Source: an uncultured Bacillota bacterium (GTDB lineage: Bacteria > Bacillota > Dehalobacteriia > UBA4068). From it: a stretch of DNA of 6,647 nucleotides. Under the pieces are notes generated by a model. It saw only the letters and a list, made by a program, of their open reading frames with translations. It made no database searches and was not told the DNA's origin. Both the position numbers and the translations under genes were made by a program. The stretch spans positions 1-6,647 of the forward strand of contig CAKQQU010000065.1 in the NCBI GenBank assembly GCA_934271085.1, read 5' to 3'. Positions 1 through 6,559 of this stretch are shown here, piece by piece (position 1 is the stretch's first letter; each line of letters starts with the position of its first letter).

Positions 1-1
1 G

Positions 2-121
2 CTTATAGGTGACCTTTTGCTGCTGACTTTTCCCTTTCAGGTATTGTTGGGGTTCGGACTTTTAGTGCTGGCTGCCAAAAAACTTTTTGGTCCCGGTACT
101 GTAGGCGAAAAAGAACAATGA
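2..121 (+). CDS. C-terminal end of an unidentified membrane protein (5' partial)
   Basis: An open frame enters from the left edge and ends at a TGA at 119-121, giving 39 codons with no start in the window. The visible tail begins LIGDLLLLTF and ends GTVGEKEQ. Residues about 1-25 are almost entirely hydrophobic (Leu, Phe, Val, Gly, Ala) and are followed by a Lys-Lys pair and a short charged, polar tail. This looks like a final transmembrane helix with a cytoplasmic end. A hairpin terminator follows 30 nt after the stop, as expected for the end of a real transcription unit, and the gene converges with glyS. I do not recognise the family from so short a piece. The other two plus-strand frames give no comparable ending, so this frame is the best reading. 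Confidence 0.55.
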   Translation, partial: LIGDLLLLTFPFQVLLGFGLLVLAAKKLFGPGTVGEKEQ

Positions 122-150
122 ATATGCATTTATAAAGAATACGCCTTTAG

Positions 151-192
151 AAAAAGCACTCCCCCTTTAAATAAGGGAAGGAGTGCTTTTTT
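151..192. terminator. Bidirectional rho-independent terminator between convergent genes
   Basis: The arms AAAAAGCACTCC (151-162) and GGAGTGCTTTTT (180-191) pair perfectly. CCCTT (163-167) pairs with AAGGG (173-177) as an inner stem, leaving an AA bulge at 178-179 and a 5-nt loop. The plus strand carries a T-run at 187-192. The A-run at 151-155 supplies a U-run to transcripts from the minus strand. The hairpin lies between the end of the left-hand plus-strand gene and the end of glyS, so it can stop both transcripts. Confidence 0.9.
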
Positions 193-230
193 ATCTGCTG
201 ATACTTGTGATACTTGCCGGGTCTGACTGA

Positions 231-2333
231 TTATTCTACGATCTGGCTGAAATCGCCGATCTGCTCGGAAATGGCTAAAATGCGTCTCAGCAGAGCCTGG
301 CGGTTGCTGCGTATAGCTGCATTGGGATCATTGACCATAACGGCTTCAAAGAAATTATTGATGGAAGGAGCCAAGCCTGCCAGCAGCTCCAGCACCTTGC
401 TGAGATCATCTGCAGCCAGGGCCGGCCCAGCAGCCTTTTCCGCTGCTTCCAATTTTGCATAAAGATCTTTTTCCGCAGCATCGCGCAGCAGGGAAGTATC
501 GATCTGTTTTCCGATAGAATCCTTGGAGCTGTGAATGATATTCCCGGCGCGGGTCAGGGCTGCCAGCATGGCGCCGAAGGCCTGGCGGTTGCGGAATGCC
601 TGAATGGCACGGGCCCGGCGCACCATGGCCATAATATCGCCGCTGGCCGCTGCGTTGCTTCCGTGTACGGCATTGATAACGTCATAGTTTTCACCCTCAT
701 CGGAGAGGATATTTTCGGCTCTCTGATCCAAAAAGGCGATGACTCCGGCTATGCGCTCTGCGGTTTTTTCCTGCTCGTAGCTGGCGGCATCTGCTTTGAT
801 AAGCTCAAAAGCATAGGGCAGCACGCCGGAAAAGGCCAGTTTAATCTGATGACGGATGACTATCTGAACGCAGCCTGCGGCAGCACGGCGCAAGGCGTAT
901 GGATCCTGAGAGCCGGAAGGGATGATGCCCATGGCAAAGAAACCGGCAATGCTGTCCAGCTTATCAGCCAGGGCTACGGCGATACCGGCCTTGGTTTCCG
1001 GCAGCTCATCGCCGGCAAAGCGGGGCAGGTAGTGTTCGCGTATAGCCTGGGCTACCTGCTTGTCCTCGCCGGCAGCCAGCGCATAGTATTCGCCGATGAT
1101 GCCCTGCAGCTCGGGGAATTCGTAAACCACCCGGCTGCCCAGGTCGGCTTTGGCCAGATAGGCGGCGCGGCGGGTAGCGGCCAGATCAGCCTCGCTGTAG
1201 TTAAGCACTTTACCGATATATTCGCTGATCTTGATGATACGGTCAACTTTCTGCCGTACAGTGCCCAGCTTTTCATGGAAAACGACTGCGGAAAGCTCTT
1301 CCACCTTGTCGTCCAGCTTGTCTTTCAAGTCCTCGGTATAGAAGAATTCGGCATCAGCCAGACGGGCCCGCAGCACCTTTTCATTGCCTTCGGCTACGAT
1401 ATCCAGATGACGGCTGTCCCCGTTGCGTACAGTGATAAAGCGGTTCAGCAGTTTATCATCGCTGCCGTATACCGGGAAATAGCGCTGCTGATCCACCATT
1501 GGGGTAGTGACCAGCTCTTCCGGGATAGCCAGGTATTTTTCTTCAAAATGCCCGGCCAGGGCAGTAGGATATTCGATCAGATAGGTGACTTCCTCCAGCA
1601 GCTCGCTATCCTCTTTCACATGTCCGCCAAAGCTGGCTGCCACCTGGTTGATCTGTTGACGGCACAGCTCTTGGCGCTCGGCCTGGTCCACGATGACATA
1701 ATTGGCCCGCAGAGCTTCCTTATAGACGGCAGGTTCGCTGATCTCGATATGATCGCTGCCCAGCAGGCGATGTCCCCGGCTGTAGCGGTCAGCCTGCACG
1801 CCGCCGAAGCTGACATTGATGATATCTGTGCCGAATAGGGCGATCAGCCAGCGTACCGGACGGGCAAAACGCAGGGTATTGTAACCCCAGCGCATGGGCT
1901 TGGGGAAATAGAGCTTTTCCACAGTGGTCAGCAGGATCTGAGGCAGCAATTCTATGGTGGGTTGACCTACGCTTTTCTTTTTGGCAAAGATATAGATATT
2001 GCCGTTAAGTTCTTTTTCCTGCAAATCAGCCATATCCACGCCCTGGCCTTTGCAGAATCCCTGCAAAGCCCGGGTGGGCTGGCCGTTTTCATCATAGGCG
2101 GCTTTGCGGGCGGGACCTTTTACCTCGGTCTCCAGATCAGCCGCCTTTTCCGCCAGACCATTTACCAGCAGAGTAAGACGGCGGGGAGTGGCGTACACCT
2201 CTAATTTTTCATAGGAAAGCCCGGCATTGCCAAAGCATTCCGCTGCCAGCTCGCCCATTTGCTTGATGGCCGGAGGCAGAAAACGGGCGGGCATTTCTTC
2301 CAAACCGATTTCCCAAAGCAGATCTTTTGTCAT
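231..2333 (-). CDS. glyS: Glycyl-tRNA synthetase beta subunit
   Basis: The beta chain of the bacterial alpha2beta2 GlyRS works with GlyQ in the cytoplasm to attach glycine to tRNA-Gly. The beta chain supplies most of the tRNA recognition. The 700-residue product is the usual family length (about 690). It opens with the family signature LLWEIGLEEMPARF (5-18, commonly LLxEIGTEELPA). The core carries family motifs such as GPARKAAYDENGQPT (73-87), VYEFPELQGIIGEYYA (403-418), EHYLPRFAGDELP (433-445) and SGSQDPYALRRAA (473-485). The C-terminal part, about residues 580-690, is a DALR-type anticodon-binding domain ending in FFEAVMVNDP and RSNRQALL. The ATG at 2333 lies 1 nt after the glyQ stop and is preceded at 8 nt by GGAGGA, placed inside the end of glyQ, which points to translational coupling. 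The gene appears intact and ends 39 bp before the shared terminator. Long plus-strand frames opposite it are shadows. Confidence 0.98.
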   Translation of the reverse strand: MTKDLLWEIGLEEMPARFLPPAIKQMGELAAECFGNAGLSYEKLEVYATPRRLTLLVNGLAEKAADLETEVKGPARKAAYDENGQPTRALQGFCKGQGVDMADLQEKELNGNIYIFAKKKSVGQPTIELLPQILLTTVEKLYFPKPMRWGYNTLRFARPVRWLIALFGTDIINVSFGGVQADRYSRGHRLLGSDHIEISEPAVYKEALRANYVIVDQAERQELCRQQINQVAASFGGHVKEDSELLEEVTYLIEYPTALAGHFEEKYLAIPEELVTTPMVDQQRYFPVYGSDDKLLNRFITVRNGDSRHLDIVAEGNEKVLRARLADAEFFYTEDLKDKLDDKVEELSAVVFHEKLGTVRQKVDRIIKISEYIGKVLNYSEADLAATRRAAYLAKADLGSRVVYEFPELQGIIGEYYALAAGEDKQVAQAIREHYLPRFAGDELPETKAGIAVALADKLDSIAGFFAMGIIPSGSQDPYALRRAAAGCVQIVIRHQIKLAFSGVLPYAFELIKADAASYEQEKTAERIAGVIAFLDQRAENILSDEGENYDVINAVHGSNAAASGDIMAMVRRARAIQAFRNRQAFGAMLAALTRAGNIIHSSKDSIGKQIDTSLLRDAAEKDLYAKLEAAEKAAGPALAADDLSKVLELLAGLAPSINNFFEAVMVNDPNAAIRSNRQALLRRILAISEQIGDFSQIVE

Positions 2334-2334
2334 C

Positions 2335-3240
2335 TTATTTATCCTCCAAACCCAGTTTTTGACGCATAGCTTTATCCTTTATCAGGGGATATCCCAGCTC
2401 TTCCCGCTGCTTGAGATAAGCTGCGGCGCAGGCGCGAGCCATATTGCGCACCCGGCCGATAAAGCTTTGCCGCTCGGTAACGGAAATAGCGGAGCGGGCG
2501 TCCAGCAGATTAAAGGTATGGGAGCATTTCAGGCAGTAATCATAGGCGGGCTGAGCATAACCCAGCTCTACCACACGGAAGCACTCTTTTTCATACATAT
2601 CGAAAGCCTTAAACAGCATATCAGTATCAGCTATCTCAAAGTTGTAGTGGGAATAGTCCACCTCGTTTTGATGATAAACATCACCGTAGGTCACGCCGTC
2701 CACCCACTCGATATCGTAAACGCTGTCCACCTTCTGGATAAACATGGCGATACGCTCGATACCATAGGTGATCTCGCCGGGTACGGGATGGCAGTCTATA
2801 CCGCCGCATTGCTGGAAATAGGTAAACTGAGTGACCTCCATGCCGTCAAGCCAGACTTCCCAGCCCAAACCCCAGGCGCCCAGGGTAGGAGATTCCCAGT
2901 TATCTTCCACAAAGCGGATATCATGTTCCTCTCCTTTGATACCGATAGCTTCCAGGGATTGCAGATACAGCTCCTGGATATTATCGGGGGATGGTTTCAG
3001 CAATACCTGATACTGGAAATAATGCTGCAGGCGGTTGGGGTTGTCGCCGTAACGGCCGTCAGTAGGACGGCGGGAAGGCTCTACATAGGCAGCGTTCCAG
3101 GGTTCCGGGCCCAAAGCCCGCAAAAAGGTGGCCGGGTTCATGGTACCTGCGCCTTTTTCTGTATCATATGGCTGGACGATGATGCAGCCATGCTCGCCCC
3201 AGAATTTGTTGAGGGCAAGGATCAATTCCTGAAAATTCAT
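2335..3240 (-). CDS. glyQ: Glycyl-tRNA synthetase alpha subunit
   Basis: The catalytic class II subunit of alpha2beta2 GlyRS forms glycyl-adenylate and transfers glycine to tRNA-Gly in complex with GlyS. The product is 301 residues, close to the family norm of about 290-300. It begins MNFQELILALNKFW, typical of GlyQ. The class II motif 2 region is clear at about 52-79 (YVEPSRRPTDGRYGDNPNR, then HYFQYQV). The substrate-site segments VEDNWESPTLGAWGLGWEVW (111-130) and TYFQQCGG (140-147) are standard, and the motif 3-like stretch GEITYGIERIAMF is at 155-167. The C-terminal helices include LLDARSAISVTERQ (245-258). The ATG at 3240 has AAGGAG 7 nt upstream. An exact-consensus promoter with a leader of about 120 nt precedes it, and glyS follows after 1 nt. 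No damage or missing motif is seen. Confidence 0.98.
   Translation of the reverse strand: MNFQELILALNKFWGEHGCIIVQPYDTEKGAGTMNPATFLRALGPEPWNAAYVEPSRRPTDGRYGDNPNRLQHYFQYQVLLKPSPDNIQELYLQSLEAIGIKGEEHDIRFVEDNWESPTLGAWGLGWEVWLDGMEVTQFTYFQQCGGIDCHPVPGEITYGIERIAMFIQKVDSVYDIEWVDGVTYGDVYHQNEVDYSHYNFEIADTDMLFKAFDMYEKECFRVVELGYAQPAYDYCLKCSHTFNLLDARSAISVTERQSFIGRVRNMARACAAAYLKQREELGYPLIKDKAMRQKLGLEDK
2342..2347 (-). promoter_or_regulatory. glyS ribosome binding site inside the glyQ 3' end
   Basis: GGAGGA lies 8 nt before the glyS ATG and overlaps the last codons of glyQ. It fixes the glyS start at 2333 and supports coupled translation of the two subunits, which must be made in equal amounts. Confidence 0.85.
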
Positions 3241-3361
3241 GGAAGCACTCCTTTTGCTGTTTTAAATTTGCTGTGTTTTTGTCAGCTTTTGCACATCAGG
3301 GATAGCCGGCAGGATACAGGGCAAAGTAGTTTTCCAGGGCTGCCGCATCACACTAATGTAT
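3241..3361 (-). other. glyQS 5' leader (about 120 nt)
   Basis: This is the untranslated stretch between the inferred transcription start, about 7 nt downstream of the -10, and the glyQ ATG. I looked for a glycine T-box, which often controls glyQS in Bacillota. I found no T-box core (TGGNACCGCG type), no specifier stem-loop and no terminator hairpin, and the leader is shorter than a normal T-box. What it does hold is a possible weak pairing of CGGCAG with CTGCCG across a loop of about 27-30 nt, two copies of ACAGCAAA near the SD, and an unsupported 28-codon frame without an SD (3348 to 3262). The exact transcription start is inferred from the promoter. Confidence 0.5.
3248..3253 (-). promoter_or_regulatory. 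glyQ ribosome binding site
   Basis: AAGGAG sits 7 nt upstream of the ATG at 3240, and no other good SD-start pair lies nearby in this frame. It confirms the glyQ start. Confidence 0.85.
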
Positions 3362-3367
3362 CATTTA

Positions 3368-3396
3368 ATTATAATCGTCATCGACTGCATTGTCAA
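3368..3396 (-). promoter_or_regulatory. Consensus sigma-A/sigma-70 promoter of glyQS
   Basis: On the minus strand TTGACA (3391-3396) and TATAAT (3368-3373) are separated by exactly 17 bp, a perfect match to the housekeeping promoter consensus. It points into glyQS and starts just 10 bp after the stop codon of the DUF1638 gene. Transcription would begin near 3361. An exact match in both boxes suggests strong, largely constitutive expression. No operator-like palindrome overlaps it, apart from the -10 itself being part of ATTATAAT. Confidence 0.88.
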
Positions 3397-3406
3397 TTCG
3401 TGGCTT

Positions 3407-4153
3407 TTATTCACAGGAAAGCACTTTGCTGTCAAAGGACCGGCATATTTTTTTGGTGGGCGGCACTATCAAAAAATTTTCTTCATCCCAGCGTCCCCAC
3501 AGCAAATCAGCAAGCATACTGTTATTGCCGGGGCGGCGAATATATTGCCAGTTCCTGCCGGCTGCAAGCTGCCGGGCCTGCTGCTCCAGATCCCTAGTTT
3601 GAATATCCGGCCAGGTCAGATCCAGCAGCCGGTCATAGCTGGCTGTCATTTCTGTTTCTGCCTGCAGCAGAAAATCCACTGTTTCTTCATCGCCGTCAAA
3701 GCGCTCCATATACTCAGCCCGTTTTTGGGCCAAAATTTCCGGATCCTGTATGAGATCTATATCTGCCCAGCCCGGAGCATAATAGTAGCAGCCGGGATGC
3801 TCTGCCGCATAGGCCGGATGCTGCTGCCGGTCGCCGAAAAGCAGGCTGATGCAGTCGTGTATCCTGGGTATAACCAGGGGATAACGCCGGCTGGACAGGC
3901 CTTCCACGGCTTTGGAGCAAAAACCGAACCCCAACAGTATAGCATCAACGTCGTATTTGTCCAGATCATTGCTGTGGGGATCGTTATGAGCGTCGATCAT
4001 ATCTATTTCCTGCTGCAGGGTACTTTGCAGCTTCCTGGGGGTCAGATGCAGCTTTTGGCTGATAAGAGTCAGGTCTATGTCATTGGGACAATGCCAGAGC
4101 AGGCTGGCTATCTCCCGGTTCAGCACCTTGCAGGCCAACAACTTATAGCGCAT
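3407..4153 (-). CDS. DUF1638 domain protein of unknown function
   Basis: The 248-residue soluble protein has the hallmarks of the DUF1638 family (PF07796). There is an N-terminal ACKVLNREI (7-15) with Cys8, then LHLTPRKLQSTLQQEID (35-51). The core motif LLGFGFCSKAVEGL (73-86) contains Cys79. The most conserved stretch, VIPRIHDCISLLFG (94-107), contains His99 and Cys101. PGCYYYAPGW (120-129) contains Cys122. The conserved Cys and His residues suggest metal or thiol chemistry, but no function is established and I assign none. In methanogens and some anaerobes the family is found near corrinoid methyltransferase genes. Here it sits between mtaB and glyQS. There is no signal peptide or membrane segment. 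The start is set by AAGGAGGA 8 nt upstream. The gene is 47 nt downstream of mtaB on the same strand with no visible terminator, so it is probably the last gene of the prmA-mtaB transcript. Confidence 0.88.
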   Translation of the reverse strand: MRYKLLACKVLNREIASLLWHCPNDIDLTLISQKLHLTPRKLQSTLQQEIDMIDAHNDPHSNDLDKYDVDAILLGFGFCSKAVEGLSSRRYPLVIPRIHDCISLLFGDRQQHPAYAAEHPGCYYYAPGWADIDLIQDPEILAQKRAEYMERFDGDEETVDFLLQAETEMTASYDRLLDLTWPDIQTRDLEQQARQLAAGRNWQYIRRPGNNSMLADLLWGRWDEENFLIVPPTKKICRSFDSKVLSCE

Positions 4154-4161
4154 AGGCTATA

Positions 4162-4169
4162 TCCTCCTT
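4162..4169 (-). promoter_or_regulatory. Ribosome binding site of the DUF1638 gene
   Basis: AAGGAGGA lies 8 nt before the ATG at 4153, close to a perfect match to the anti-SD. It selects this start and suggests that the gene is efficiently translated on its own, not merely by coupling to mtaB, whose stop is 47 nt upstream. Confidence 0.82.
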
Positions 4170-4200
4170 ATTTTAGCTGTTTTCCGGTCTGGGATGTATT

Positions 4201-5553
4201 TTAGCGATTTTGCAATCTTACTACCATGCCTTTTTCCGTCATTTTTTCGCCGATAACCGCCAGAAAATCCCGGTAAGGCTCAGGCTGATCCCAGGGCAGC
4301 AGCAGATTCAAATAATTGCCAGCCCGCCCTCTCAGCCATCTTTTGCCATCCAGCTCTGCTATTTCCTCGCCCAGCATATCCAGGCACTTTCCCTCCTGGC
4401 TGCGGCCAAAGGATAAAGCCTTTTCCCTGGCGATAGCCAAGAGGGCGGCGGAACGCTCTTCCTTGACGCTGTTGGGAAGCTGACCGGTAAGGCTGGCCGC
4501 TACCGTGCCGCTGCGCCGGGAGTAGGGAAAAACATGCAGGGCGGATAGGGGCAGACTGCGGATGAAAGCGGCGGTAGATTCAAAATCTTCGGCGCTTTCT
4601 CCGGGATAACCCACGATAACATCTGTGGTAAAAGCCAGTTCAGGACGGAGGGACAGCAAATCATCTAATAGTGCTGCATAGGCGGCTGTATCATAGCGGC
4701 GGCCCATAGCGGCCAGAGTGCGGTCGCAGCCGCTTTGCAGGGGAATATGCAGATGGGGACAGATGCGGGGTTCTTCTGCTATCAGTTGGCGCAGGGCAGG
4801 GGTGAATTGCTGAGGCTCGATAGAACCCAGCCGCAGCCTGCCCAGTCCGGGTAAGGCCAGCAAGCTTTTGAGCAGGGCAGGCAGATCCTGTCCTGCCGGC
4901 AGATCCTGCCCGTAAGCGCCGATATGGATGCCGGAAAGCACTATCTCCCGGTGACCTGCATCGATCAGGGCCGAAGCCTGTTCCAGCGCCTGGTTTGGCG
5001 GCAGGGAGCGTACCGGACCCCGAACATAGGGGATGACGCAGTAATGGCAGAACTGATCGCAGCCGTCCTCGATTTTAAGATAAGCCCTTTCCCTTCCCTG
5101 AATATTGGCATCGGCGATGCGGTGGAAGGCTTTGGCGTCAGCTATAGGCGCTACCCGGATCAGGGGCGGCTGTAGCCGGTAATCTGCCAGATATTCCGCC
5201 AAAAGCTGCGGCAGATACCGGCGCTCTTCCACCCCGGCTATGATATCCACTCCATCCAAAGCGGCTATTTCCGCCGCAGCCCTCTGTGCATAGCAGCCGC
5301 AGACCGCGATGACTGCCCCGGGATGCTCCCTGCGGAGGCGGCGGATCAGGTTGCGGCTTTTTTTATCTGCCACAGCTGTGACGGTACAGGTATTGATGAT
5401 GATGAGAGCGGGATCAGCGTTATCCTGCCGCCATCCCTGCCGGCAGAAAAGGGCGGCCAGCGCCCCTCCTTCTTCCTGATTGACCTTGCAGCCGAAATTA
5501 TGGATGGCAAAGGTACGGTGCTGATCATCTTTGGCCGGGATATGTTTTTCCAT
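4201..5553 (-). CDS. mtaB: tRNA (t6A37) C2-methylthiotransferase MtaB
   Basis: This radical-SAM enzyme adds a methylthio group to N6-threonylcarbamoyladenosine at position 37, giving ms2t6A in tRNAs that read ANN codons. The 450 residues show the three-part plan. The N-terminal MTTase domain binds a 4Fe-4S cluster through Cys22 (FGCKVNQ), Cys56 (INTCTVT) and Cys87 (CGCYAQ). The radical-SAM domain has the CxxxCxxC motif at Cys165, Cys169 and Cys172 (EDGCDQFCHYC), followed by VIPYVRGPVRS. Further family stretches are LSGIHIGAYG (206-215), HLHIPLQSGCDRTLAAMGRR (267-286) and TTDVIVGYPGE (309-319). A TRAM-like tRNA-binding tail spans about 385-448. GCKVNQ plus EDGCDQFC separates it from MiaB and RimO. 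The residues after GCKVNQ read EEGGAL where YE(T/S)EA is usual. An imperfect 6-residue tandem repeat lies at 215-226. The ATG at 5553 is 3 nt after the prmA stop, and its SD is weak (GGAAA about 10 nt upstream), so translation is probably coupled to prmA. Confidence 0.95.
   Translation of the reverse strand: MEKHIPAKDDQHRTFAIHNFGCKVNQEEGGALAALFCRQGWRQDNADPALIIINTCTVTAVADKKSRNLIRRLRREHPGAVIAVCGCYAQRAAAEIAALDGVDIIAGVEERRYLPQLLAEYLADYRLQPPLIRVAPIADAKAFHRIADANIQGRERAYLKIEDGCDQFCHYCVIPYVRGPVRSLPPNQALEQASALIDAGHREIVLSGIHIGAYGQDLPAGQDLPALLKSLLALPGLGRLRLGSIEPQQFTPALRQLIAEEPRICPHLHIPLQSGCDRTLAAMGRRYDTAAYAALLDDLLSLRPELAFTTDVIVGYPGESAEDFESTAAFIRSLPLSALHVFPYSRRSGTVAASLTGQLPNSVKEERSAALLAIAREKALSFGRSQEGKCLDMLGEEIAELDGKRWLRGRAGNYLNLLLPWDQPEPYRDFLAVIGEKMTEKGMVVRLQNR
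4876..4911 (-). repeat. 18-bp imperfect tandem duplication within mtaB
   Basis: Two adjacent copies of an 18-bp unit each encode GQDLPA (residues 215-220 and 221-226). They differ at three third-codon positions (GGG/GGA, CCG/CCT, GCA/GCC), so the duplication is not brand new. It lengthens a loop just after the conserved HIGAYG motif of the radical-SAM domain and keeps the frame. Confidence 0.85.
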
Positions 5554-5556
5554 AAA

Positions 5557-6501
5557 TTATTTTTCCAGGCGGGCAGCATAGGCCAGCCAGCCTTTTTCCT
5601 CTCTTTTTTCGATGATCTTCAGGGGCGACGCAGCAAAGGCTGACTCTATTTGGCTGCCGAACATATCCACTATACCAGAGCAGATAAATACACCGCCCGG
5701 CTGCAGCAGCTCATGAGCTGCCGGGATAAGGGTACGGACTATGGCTGCGTTGATATTGGCTGTTACCAGATGGTAATGCCGGGAAAGCACCTGTTTGCGC
5801 ACAGCTTCATCCCGGAGTATATCACCGGTATAGTAGCTGATATCTTCAGGGTCGATATTATTCATGCGGCAGTGATGGGCCACGGCTTCTTCACATACCG
5901 GGTCTATATCCACCGCTACGGTGGCTCCGCCGCCCAGCAGCTTGCCGGCAATAGCCAGAATACCGCTGCCGCAGCCCAGATCAGCTAAAGTTGCACCGGG
6001 ATGATGATAGGCAGCCAGCATATCCAGGGCCATGGCTGTGGTGGCATGATCCCCGGTACCGAAGGCCATGCCCGGCTCTACCACCAGGGACAGGCGGCCT
6101 GCAGGGGCCGGGGCCTGCTCCCATACGGGAACCAGCCAGAACCTGGCACCGATGGGCCGGGGGTCAAAACCTTCCTTCCATTTGGCCAGCCAGTCCATGT
6201 CTGGCAGTTCCTGACAGTTATAGAATGTATGGGGCGTCTGAGATGCGCCATGGACAATATTGCGGGCTATCTCCCGGCCTTCCGGGGTGTTTTCCAGAGT
6301 GCAGCTGAGTGTGATGCGGCCGGTAACTATATTTTTGTCGTCAAATACCGAGGCATCCCACTTTTTGGCCAGTAAATGCTCTTTGATAATGGAAGGGTCG
6401 TCTACAGCAACTCCTTGCGCTCCGCAGCCGAACATCAGCATAGTCAGTTCTTCCTCTTTATCTGTATCAGTAAGTAAAGTTAACTGGATATATTTAGTCA
6501 T
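5557..6501 (-). CDS. prmA: Ribosomal protein L11 methyltransferase
   Basis: This SAM-dependent enzyme methylates lysines (and the N-terminus, in the studied E. coli and Thermus enzymes) of ribosomal protein L11 in the cytoplasm. The 314-residue product has the normal family length. An N-terminal L11-recognition domain spans about 1-100. The linker and start of the catalytic domain carry DWLAKWKEGFDPRPIGARFW (103-122). The PrmA signature EPGMAFGTGDHATT is at 142-155. SAM motif I DLGCGSG is at 174-180, the acidic VDID at 197-200, and the catalytic-loop ANI at 248-250. The protein ends GWLAYAARLEK. The ATG at 6501 has AGGAG 6 nt upstream and a -10 box before that. mtaB follows after 3 nt. In many Bacillota prmA is followed by rsmE and then mtaB, so the rsmE slot is empty here. 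I see no sign of damage. Confidence 0.97.
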   Translation of the reverse strand: MTKYIQLTLLTDTDKEEELTMLMFGCGAQGVAVDDPSIIKEHLLAKKWDASVFDDKNIVTGRITLSCTLENTPEGREIARNIVHGASQTPHTFYNCQELPDMDWLAKWKEGFDPRPIGARFWLVPVWEQAPAPAGRLSLVVEPGMAFGTGDHATTAMALDMLAAYHHPGATLADLGCGSGILAIAGKLLGGGATVAVDIDPVCEEAVAHHCRMNNIDPEDISYYTGDILRDEAVRKQVLSRHYHLVTANINAAIVRTLIPAAHELLQPGGVFICSGIVDMFGSQIESAFAASPLKIIEKREEKGWLAYAARLEK

Positions 6502-6507
6502 GCTTTT

Positions 6508-6512
6508 CTCCT
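6508..6512 (-). promoter_or_regulatory. prmA ribosome binding site
   Basis: AGGAG sits 6 nt upstream of the ATG at 6501. It sets the prmA start, and no alternative SD is seen further into the reading frame. Confidence 0.82.
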
Positions 6513-6534
6513 ATGTCAGTGTATCTTGACTTTC

Positions 6535-6540
6535 ATTATA
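6535..6540 (-). promoter_or_regulatory. Putative -10 box of the prmA operon
   Basis: A perfect TATAAT lies on the minus strand 33 bp upstream of the prmA ATG, within an AT-rich stretch (TGTTATATAATG). The -35 region at 17 bp spacing (6558-6563) reads TTTTAA and matches TTGACA only poorly. Promoter strength would have to come from the -10 and its upstream TG. Transcription would begin near 6528 and leave a short leader of under 30 nt. The terminator further upstream makes an independent promoter necessary here. Confidence 0.55.
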
Positions 6541-6559
6541 TAACAAAAATGCGGATATT

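Noticed and set aside
151..192. CIRCE-like operator (GCACTC...GAGTGC) suggesting HrcA control
   Set aside because: The spacing between the half-sites is 19 bp, where CIRCE needs 9, the outer TTA/TAA is absent, and the A-run and T-run make it a terminator.
200..216. Direct repeat GATACTTG twice, 1 bp apart, between terminator and glyS
   Set aside because: Two 8-bp copies in a short non-coding gap are easily due to chance, and no third copy or related palindrome is seen.
531..1838. 435-codon plus-strand open frame opposite glyS
   Set aside because: It lies wholly antisense to an unmistakable glyS, has no recognisable domain or good SD, and shows the Gly/Ala/Gln-rich composition typical of a frame opposite a real gene.
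3347..3375. Plus-strand promoter using TATAAT at 3370-3375
   Set aside because: The TATAAT arises because the minus-strand -10 lies in the palindrome ATTATAAT. The matching -35 (ATCACA) is poor, and no plus-strand gene follows.
2227..3597. 456-codon plus-strand open frame opposite glyQ and its promoter
   Set aside because: It is antisense to glyS, glyQ, the leader and the DUF1638 end, with no family motifs. The conserved protein on the minus strand explains the openness.
3356..4204. 282-codon plus-strand open frame opposite the DUF1638 gene
   Set aside because: The minus-strand product carries clear DUF1638 motifs and a strong SD. The plus-strand frame has neither.
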